The position numbers and the translations under genes were made by a program. The notes beneath the pieces were generated by a model. That model saw only the letters and a program-made list of their open reading frames with translations. It was not told the origin of the DNA and ran no database searches. A DNA stretch of 64,000 nt from Streptomyces typhae (GTDB lineage Bacteria > Actinomycetota > Actinomycetes > Streptomycetales > Streptomycetaceae): NCBI RefSeq assembly GCF_009755605.1, contig NZ_WPNZ01000011.1:144093-208092 (forward strand), read 5' to 3'. The first letter of the stretch is position 1, and each line of letters starts with the position of its first letter. Positions 58,998 through 64,000 of the stretch are shown piece by piece.

Positions 58998-59308
58998 GTG
59001 CGTGTCCTGCCTTCCTGAAAAAGTGGGGGTTCAGGAGCCACTGATACGGAACGCTCCACAGATACATAGGGTGTTCACATGGATGGCCTGCGTTCAGTGA
59101 CGTGCAACAGCGTTGCGCCATGCGGAGACGCGGTCAATGGTTCGGACCGATCGACCGACACGGACGGACCTATATCCAGCCATTCTCCGGGGGCCGCACG
59201 GCGGCAACGCCACGCCGGGAATGCGGCACGGCTTCCCAGGAATGCACAACGGCCTCTGATCGTTGACCATGGGTGTACCACCCGACGACGTATAAGGATC
59301 GAGAGCTC
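58998..59308. other. 311-bp divergent promoter region of pqqA and aldo-keto reductase
   Basis: No gene is supported. Less GC-rich than its surroundings in places ('agatacatagg' near 59062, 'gacgtataagga' near 59287), as expected for promoters reading outward in both directions. No clear palindrome was found. Confidence 0.5.
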
Positions 59309-60136
59309 GTGAGCAAGGTCCCCCCGATCATCCTGAACAACGGCACCGAGATGCCGCAGCTCGGCTTCGGCGTCTGGCAGGTGCCCGACGACGAGGCGGA
59401 GCAGGCCGTGGCGACGGCGCTGGAGGCCGGGTACCGCAGCATCGACACGGCCGCCGCCTACGAGAACGAGGCGGGCACCGGCAAGGCCATCGCCGGATCC
59501 GGTGTCGCCCGCGAGGAGCTCTTCGTCACGACGAAGCTCTGGAACACCGAGCACGGCCGCGACTCGGCCCTGCGCGCGTTCGACGCCTCGCTGGCCAAGC
59601 TGGGCCTGGACTACGTCGACCTGTACCTGATCCACTGGCCGGTCCCGGCCAAGGACGCCTACATCGACACGTACAAGGCCTTCGAGGAGATCCTCGCCGA
59701 CGGCCGCGCCAAGGCGATCGGCGTCTCCAACTTCCTTCCGGAACACCTGGAGCGCCTCATCGACGCCACGTCGGTCGTCCCGGCGGTGAACCAGATCGAG
59801 CTGCACCCCCACCTCCAGCAGCACGCCTCCCGTGAGTTCCACGCCCAGCAGGGCATCACCACGGAGGCCTGGTCGCCGCTCGGCCAGGGCAAGGGCCTCC
59901 TGGAGGTCCCGGCGATCGTCGCCATCGCCCAGAAGCACGGGCGCACGCCCGCGCAGATCGTGCTGCGCTGGCACATCCAGCTCGGGAACGTGGTCATCCC
60001 GAAGTCGGTGACCCCGTCCCGCATCAAGGAGAACATCGACGTCTTCGGCTTCGAGCTCGATCCCGAGGACATGGCCGCGATCAGCGCCCTGAACGAGGAC
60101 CGGCGCCTCGGCCCGGACCCGGCACAGATGGCGTAG
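59309..60136 (+). CDS. Aldo-keto reductase
   Basis: A 275-residue AKR from GTG 59309 (a frame from 59273 is longer but lacks a ribosome site). The catalytic tetrad is visible: D46, Y51 ('SIDTAAAYENE'), K76 ('TTKLWN') and H109 ('LIHWP'). 'AIGVSNF', 'NQIELHPHLQQ', and the NADPH-binding 'VIPKSVTPSRIKEN' complete the AKR5-type 2,5-diketo-gluconate reductase pattern. It reduces aldehydes or keto acids/sugars with NADPH. A strong terminator follows. Confidence 0.92.
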   Translation: MSKVPPIILNNGTEMPQLGFGVWQVPDDEAEQAVATALEAGYRSIDTAAAYENEAGTGKAIAGSGVAREELFVTTKLWNTEHGRDSALRAFDASLAKLGLDYVDLYLIHWPVPAKDAYIDTYKAFEEILADGRAKAIGVSNFLPEHLERLIDATSVVPAVNQIELHPHLQQHASREFHAQQGITTEAWSPLGQGKGLLEVPAIVAIAQKHGRTPAQIVLRWHIQLGNVVIPKSVTPSRIKENIDVFGFELDPEDMAAISALNEDRRLGPDPAQMA

Positions 60137-60172
60137 TCCCTCCGGGTCGGCGACCGGCCGACCCCCGGGCGG

Positions 60173-60220
60173 GCGACCGGCCCGCGCGGGCCCCTCACGG
60201 GGTCGGCGCGGGCCGGTCGC
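60173..60220. terminator. Strong 15-bp hairpin terminator
   Basis: Perfect arms GCGACCGGCCCGCGC (60173-60187) and GCGCGGGCCGGTCGC (60206-60220), then TTTC. It lies between the convergent aldo-keto reductase and NB-ARC genes. A short tandem repeat of GACCCGCGTCACCC follows at about 60228-60270. Confidence 0.85.
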
Positions 60221-60263
60221 TTTCACCGACCCGCGTCACCCGACCCGCGTCACCCGACCGACG

Positions 60264-63200
60264 TCACCCGACCGGCGGGGGCCCGCCCGAGGCCCGTCGC
60301 GCCTCGGTGAGTCGTTCGCCCGCGCGCAGCGTGTCGGCGTGGCCTGCCCCGAGCAGGCTCACGCAGTCGGCGTAGGCGTCCTCCGCCGCCAGCGCGGCCC
60401 GCTCCGGCTCCCCCGCCGCGAGCAGCGCGGCGATCAGCTCGCCGCGAACAGCGAGCGTGAACGTGTGGGCCGCCCCCAGCGTCCGTACGCACACCTCGAT
60501 CATGTCCGTGAACAGGGGCGCGGCGGAGCGGGGCGCTCCGGCCGCGAGGGCGGAGCCCGCGACGCCCGCCCGCGCGAGCAGGGTGCGCGGGTCCTCCTCG
60601 CCGAGCGTCGCCGCGGCGAGGGCGTGGGCGTCGGCGAACTCCCGCCCGGCCCGTACGGCATCGCCCGACTCCCGGTAGGCGGCGGCCAGTTGCAGCCGCA
60701 GCGACAGGACGTCGCCGTACGCCCGCTCCCGCGGACCGGCCAGTACGGCGAGCGTCCTGCGGTACTCCTCGGCGGCCTCCTCGGGACGGCCGGCGTCGCG
60801 GTACGCGGTCCCGAGCCGCTCCACCGCCGCGAGGGTCCGCGGATCCTGCTCGCCGAAGATGCGCCGCCGCCCCTCCACGGCGCGCCGCAGCATGGCGAGG
60901 CCCCGGTCGGTGCCGCCCTGCCCGATGACGAACCCCGCTGCCTCCGCGAGCACGGAGGCGAAGTGTTCGGTGTCCTCACCGGGTGGCACGCACTTCATCA
61001 ACTCCTCTATGTGCGGGAGCAGTTGACTCCAGCGCGGCCAGTTCGCGGGGTCGTCGGCGTCACCGGGAAGCGTCGCCGCCAGGCAGGCGGTGGCCTCGAT
61101 CCGGGCCTCTCGGGTCGCCGCCCGGTCCGGCGGCGGGCCGGGCGGCGCGCCATGCGGCGGCCGGGCGGCTTCCGGAGCGCGCAGCACGGCCTGCACCCGG
61201 CGGCGCATCCGCAGGGTGGCCCCGTCCCGGGTGAGCAGGCCGTGGCTCAGCAGCCTCCGCACGGCGCGGGCCACCTCGCGGTCCTTCGCCATCCCGGAGA
61301 GGACGAAGTACGGTACGGGGGCCGGGGCGAACCAGGCCAGGGCGTTCAGGATGCGGGTCGCCAGCGGATCGTCGACGGCGCGCACCGCGGCCCGCAGCCG
61401 GGCCGTGACCTCGTCCTGCCCGCCGGCGCCGTCGCCGCCGCCCTTGCGGGCTGCCTCGTCACGCGCCGCGTCGGCTTCGAGGACCTCGCTCCTGCGGTGG
61501 GCGAGGTGGGTCCGGTACTCGGCGAGGGGGACGCCCCTCTCGGTGACGGTGGTGGCCGCCCTCGTCACCGCGAGCGGCAGACAGCCGAGTTCCTCGCACA
61601 GCAGGGAGACGGCGTCCGGCGCCGCGCCGCCGCCCGTACGGATCCGGAACAGCTCGACGGCCTCGGGCAGATCGAGCACACCGAGGTCGATGACCTCCCC
61701 GTCCCACCCCCCGGCGTACCGCGCGGTGATCAGCACACGCCCACCGCTGCCGAGCCGCCGCAGCAGCTGCGCGATGCCGCTGAGCTCGGCGGGGCCGGGG
61801 CTGGGCTCGGCGGGGCCGGGGCTGGGCCCGCCGGGGCCGGGGCTGGGCCCGCCGGGGCCGGGGCCGGGGCTGGGCCCGCCGGGGCCGGAGCTGGGCCCGC
61901 CGGGGCCGGAGCTGGGCCCGGCGCCGGGTGCGTGTGCGGCGTCCGGGGCGTGTGCGGTGCGCGGCTCGTGGGCGGTGCGCGGCTCGTGTGCGATGCGCGG
62001 CTCGTGTGCGGCGCCCAGTGCCTGTGCGGCACTCGACTCGTGTGCGGCGCCCCACGCCTGTGCCGAATCCGACGCCTGTGCGGCGCTCGGTGCCTGTGCG
62101 ACGTCCGACTCGTGTGCGGCACCAGGTTCGCCCGAGGCGCCTGGGCTGCCGGTGCCGGCGGGGCCTTGGGCGGCCCCGGGCACGTCGGCAGGGTCGTGTC
62201 CCTCGGCGGCACCCAGCCCCATACCGCCGCCCAGCCCGTCGGCAGCACCCCCACCCCCGGTACCGCCCAGCCCCTCGGCAGCACCCTGGCCCTCGGCGTC
62301 GTCGCAACTGCCGGCAGTACCCGTACCCCGCGCGGCGTCGAGCCCCGCGGCCCCGCCGTCCTCCTCGCTCAGCCCCTTGGCGTCGTCCAGGACGAGTACC
62401 CAGCCGTGGTGCGCTGCGAGCCATCCGATCGCCCACTCCGCCGCGCGGGAAACTCGCGCGGGATCCGGCAGGGGGGTGTCGTCTTCCCCCAGCAGGGCGT
62501 GCGTCAGCCGCGCGAGGTCCTCGGCGATCGTCTCCTGCGACTGCGCCCGCACCCACCACACCGGACGCGCCGCGCCGCCGCGCGCGACGCCCGCCGCCCA
62601 GTGCGCGGCGAGCGCCGTCTTGCCCACACCTGCCACCCCGGTCACGACCACCGTGGCCGGGCCCTCGGCGCGGGACGCCAAGGAGAACGTGCCCTCCAGG
62701 ACGGCCAGTTCCCGCACCCGGCCCACGAGGAGCTCACGCGGCGGCCGGTTCGTCAGGCCGCGCGGGCAGGTCACCGAGGCTGCCGGGGGCAGTGCCCACA
62801 GGGCTTCCCTCTCCTCCCCCGCCGCTTCCGCGATCCCCGGGGGTACCGAGGCCCCCGGGATCGCCGGGGACGCCGGGGGCACCGACGGCACTGCGGGCCC
62901 CGGCGGCCCCGGCGGCCCCGGCGCCTCGTGCCGCCCACCCGCCCGCAGCGGAGTCGCCCGCACCAGCAGCACCTCCAACGCCTCCTCGCTCACCAGCGCG
63001 AACGGTTCGCCGGGGGCGCCGAGGCCGCGGGTGCCCGTGCCGGCCGCGACCGGGACGACGGCGCGGAAGGTGCGGGCCGCCGAGCCCGCCCTGGTCTCGA
63101 TCTCCCGGCCGATACGGTGCAGCAGGTCGGCGGCGGCGAGGGACTCGGGGCGGGGCAGGGTGCCGAGGAGGGCGGCCCGTGCGCCGGGCACGAACCGGTA

Positions 63201-64000
63201 GAGGCCCCGTTCCGGCTCCACGGGTTCGAGCAGCCCGCTGAGCAGCACCTCGGCGAGGTCACTCGGCCGCGACCCGGGCGTCACGCGCTGCTGTATCAGC
63301 CGCATGACGGGCAGCGCGGGCACCGAGAGGGCGATGTGCGCGGCGAGCTCGGCGGCCGTGGGCGAGGCGGCGGCCTGGAAGCGCAGGACGCGTTCGGTGA
63401 TCGGCAGGTCGCTCTCGTCGGCGAGGGGCCGCCCGTGCGGGACGGTGTCCGCGCGGACGTGGGTGACGGCCGTGTCGCGGCGGCGGTCGCCCACGGCCAT
63501 GACGAGCCCCGCCCAGTCCCCGAGCCAGTCCGGGGACAGTTCGAGGACCGGCACGGGCAGCGTGCCCCCGGGGGCACGGACCCGGCCGTCGTGGGGCGCG
63601 AACCGCAGTGCCGTGTTGGGGGCGCCCGCGCGGGAGGCGATCGCCCGGCCGGGCACGGCGGGGGCGGCGGTGCGCCGCCAGAGACGTTCGGGCAGCGGTT
63701 GCAGGACGGCCGTGGGGCCGCGCCGCGCCCACAGGTGTAGCGCGGGGCCCGCACGCCCGCCCCACCAGTGCGGCCCCGAGCAGTCGCTGAGGACGAGGAC
63801 GACCTGGCGTCCGGTCGGGTCGACCACGGCCGCGGGCGCCATCGCGGGCCCCTTGGCCGAGATCCGCAGCCCGACGCGGCCCGGCACGTCGACGAGGTGC
63901 CAGACGCGGACGTCCCGGAAGGCACCGGTGCGGTGCATGGCGTCGCGCAACTCCCCTACCAGGGGGAGCCACACGCTCATCGAGGGGCCGATGTCGACGA
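60264..64000 (-). CDS. SAV_2336-related / NB-ARC / TPR protein (FxSxx-system type), 5' end outside window
   Basis: The frame runs off the right edge; 'VDIGPSMSVWLPLVGELRDAM' shows it continues upstream of 63980. Visible parts: SAV_2336 N-terminal-domain-related region with a MIDAS-like D-x-G-P-S-M and 'VWHLVDVPGRVGLRI' (to about 345, numbering from 63980), a linker, then an NB-ARC ATPase with Walker A 'TGVAGVGKT' (447-455), Walker B 'WVLVLDDA' (527-534), 'GGRVLITAR' (746-754) and 'CLPLAVTRA', a winged helix, and TPR repeats from about 1030. A 197-residue low-complexity insert (537-733; DNA 61782-62372) separates Walker B from the next motif. FxSxx-COOH systems include a TPR/NB-ARC protein of this kind with a radical SAM enzyme and a peptide; those partners, if present, lie to the right. 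Confidence 0.8.
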   Translation of the reverse strand, partial: VDIGPSMSVWLPLVGELRDAMHRTGAFRDVRVWHLVDVPGRVGLRISAKGPAMAPAAVVDPTGRQVVLVLSDCSGPHWWGGRAGPALHLWARRGPTAVLQPLPERLWRRTAAPAVPGRAIASRAGAPNTALRFAPHDGRVRAPGGTLPVPVLELSPDWLGDWAGLVMAVGDRRRDTAVTHVRADTVPHGRPLADESDLPITERVLRFQAAASPTAAELAAHIALSVPALPVMRLIQQRVTPGSRPSDLAEVLLSGLLEPVEPERGLYRFVPGARAALLGTLPRPESLAAADLLHRIGREIETRAGSAARTFRAVVPVAAGTGTRGLGAPGEPFALVSEEALEVLLVRATPLRAGGRHEAPGPPGPPGPAVPSVPPASPAIPGASVPPGIAEAAGEEREALWALPPAASVTCPRGLTNRPPRELLVGRVRELAVLEGTFSLASRAEGPATVVVTGVAGVGKTALAAHWAAGVARGGAARPVWWVRAQSQETIAEDLARLTHALLGEDDTPLPDPARVSRAAEWAIGWLAAHHGWVLVLDDAKGLSEEDGGAAGLDAARGTGTAGSCDDAEGQGAAEGLGGTGGGGAADGLGGGMGLGAAEGHDPADVPGAAQGPAGTGSPGASGEPGAAHESDVAQAPSAAQASDSAQAWGAAHESSAAQALGAAHEPRIAHEPRTAHEPRTAHAPDAAHAPGAGPSSGPGGPSSGPGGPSPGPGPGGPSPGPGGPSPGPAEPSPGPAELSGIAQLLRRLGSGGRVLITARYAGGWDGEVIDLGVLDLPEAVELFRIRTGGGAAPDAVSLLCEELGCLPLAVTRAATTVTERGVPLAEYRTHLAHRRSEVLEADAARDEAARKGGGDGAGGQDEVTARLRAAVRAVDDPLATRILNALAWFAPAPVPYFVLSGMAKDREVARAVRRLLSHGLLTRDGATLRMRRRVQAVLRAPEAARPPHGAPPGPPPDRAATREARIEATACLAATLPGDADDPANWPRWSQLLPHIEELMKCVPPGEDTEHFASVLAEAAGFVIGQGGTDRGLAMLRRAVEGRRRIFGEQDPRTLAAVERLGTAYRDAGRPEEAAEEYRRTLAVLAGPRERAYGDVLSLRLQLAAAYRESGDAVRAGREFADAHALAAATLGEEDPRTLLARAGVAGSALAAGAPRSAAPLFTDMIEVCVRTLGAAHTFTLAVRGELIAALLAAGEPERAALAAEDAYADCVSLLGAGHADTLRAGERLTEARRASGGPPPVG

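Overview
This window is GC-rich (roughly 70% or more by eye) and its coding frames show the strong third-position GC bias of an actinomycete. GTG and TTG starts, dense 4-bp stop/start overlaps, Tat and lipoprotein leaders, an SCO3242/ebo-type operon, a SAV_2336/FxSxx-type NB-ARC-TPR gene and common Streptomyces intergenic repeats all point to a Streptomyces chromosome. No organism name can be proved from the sequence alone.

Layout. (1) 6-5647: a small tRNA-Leu(GAG)-integrated element bounded by a 22-bp direct repeat. It carries an XRE regulator, two overlapping small genes, a GRDP-like protein, a SAM methyltransferase and a DUF3987 replication-type protein. Its tyrosine integrase is frameshifted, so it looks immobile. 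(2) 5862-7196: a DUF2254 membrane protein. (3) 7632-14241: an oxalate/formate operon with a ThDP decarboxylase (probable oxalyl-CoA decarboxylase), formyl-CoA transferase frc, an acyl-CoA synthetase and an OFA transporter, followed by a truncated second OFA gene that ends at a deletion junction with a truncated Tat-secreted TIM-barrel gene. (4) 15865-24234: a tightly coupled ebo-like operon (phosphodiesterase EboF, TIM-barrel EboE, TatD-like EboB, EboA, a second TIM barrel, UbiA prenyltransferase EboC, and an inositol-1-phosphate synthase homologue). (5) 24338-36524, same strand: a sugar module with ThuA-DUF1080 lipoprotein, secreted PQQ-type dehydrogenase with PKD and C-terminal beta domain, TIM-barrel isomerase, Gfo/Idh/MocA dehydrogenase, ribose-type ABC importer and ROK repressor. 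The enzyme set resembles known 3-keto-sugar pathways. (6) 36792-43215: FCD-GntR regulator, KAS III homologue, a LysR-OFA transporter-small-subunit operon, a frameshifted TSUP transporter, a cysteine-free remnant of a formate dehydrogenase [4Fe-4S] domain, and fdhD. (7) 43439-53504: secreted sialidase, DUF4185-like protein, bile-acid-symporter homologue with divergent LysR, Lrp regulator with divergent DHA2 MFS exporter, and a long-chain acyl-CoA ligase. (8) 53669-58997: a seven-gene operon pqqABCDE, polysaccharide lyase-like protein and PQQ-dependent sugar dehydrogenase, so cofactor synthesis and a likely client enzyme are together. (9) An aldo-keto reductase, then the 3' part of a large SAV_2336/NB-ARC/TPR gene that leaves the window at the right edge.

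Two themes cut across the regions. First, oxalate/formate metabolism appears twice: an intact catabolic operon at 7.6-14.2 kb, and OFA transporter plus fdhD at 38-43 kb, the latter with decayed genes around it. Second, many proteins carry long in-frame low-complexity insertions or tails (inositol phosphate synthase, UbiA, TIM barrel, Gfo/Idh, ABC ATPase, NB-ARC protein), and several gaps hold tandem arrays with units of 6, 17, 21 or 36 bp. Short-repeat expansion seems unusually active here.
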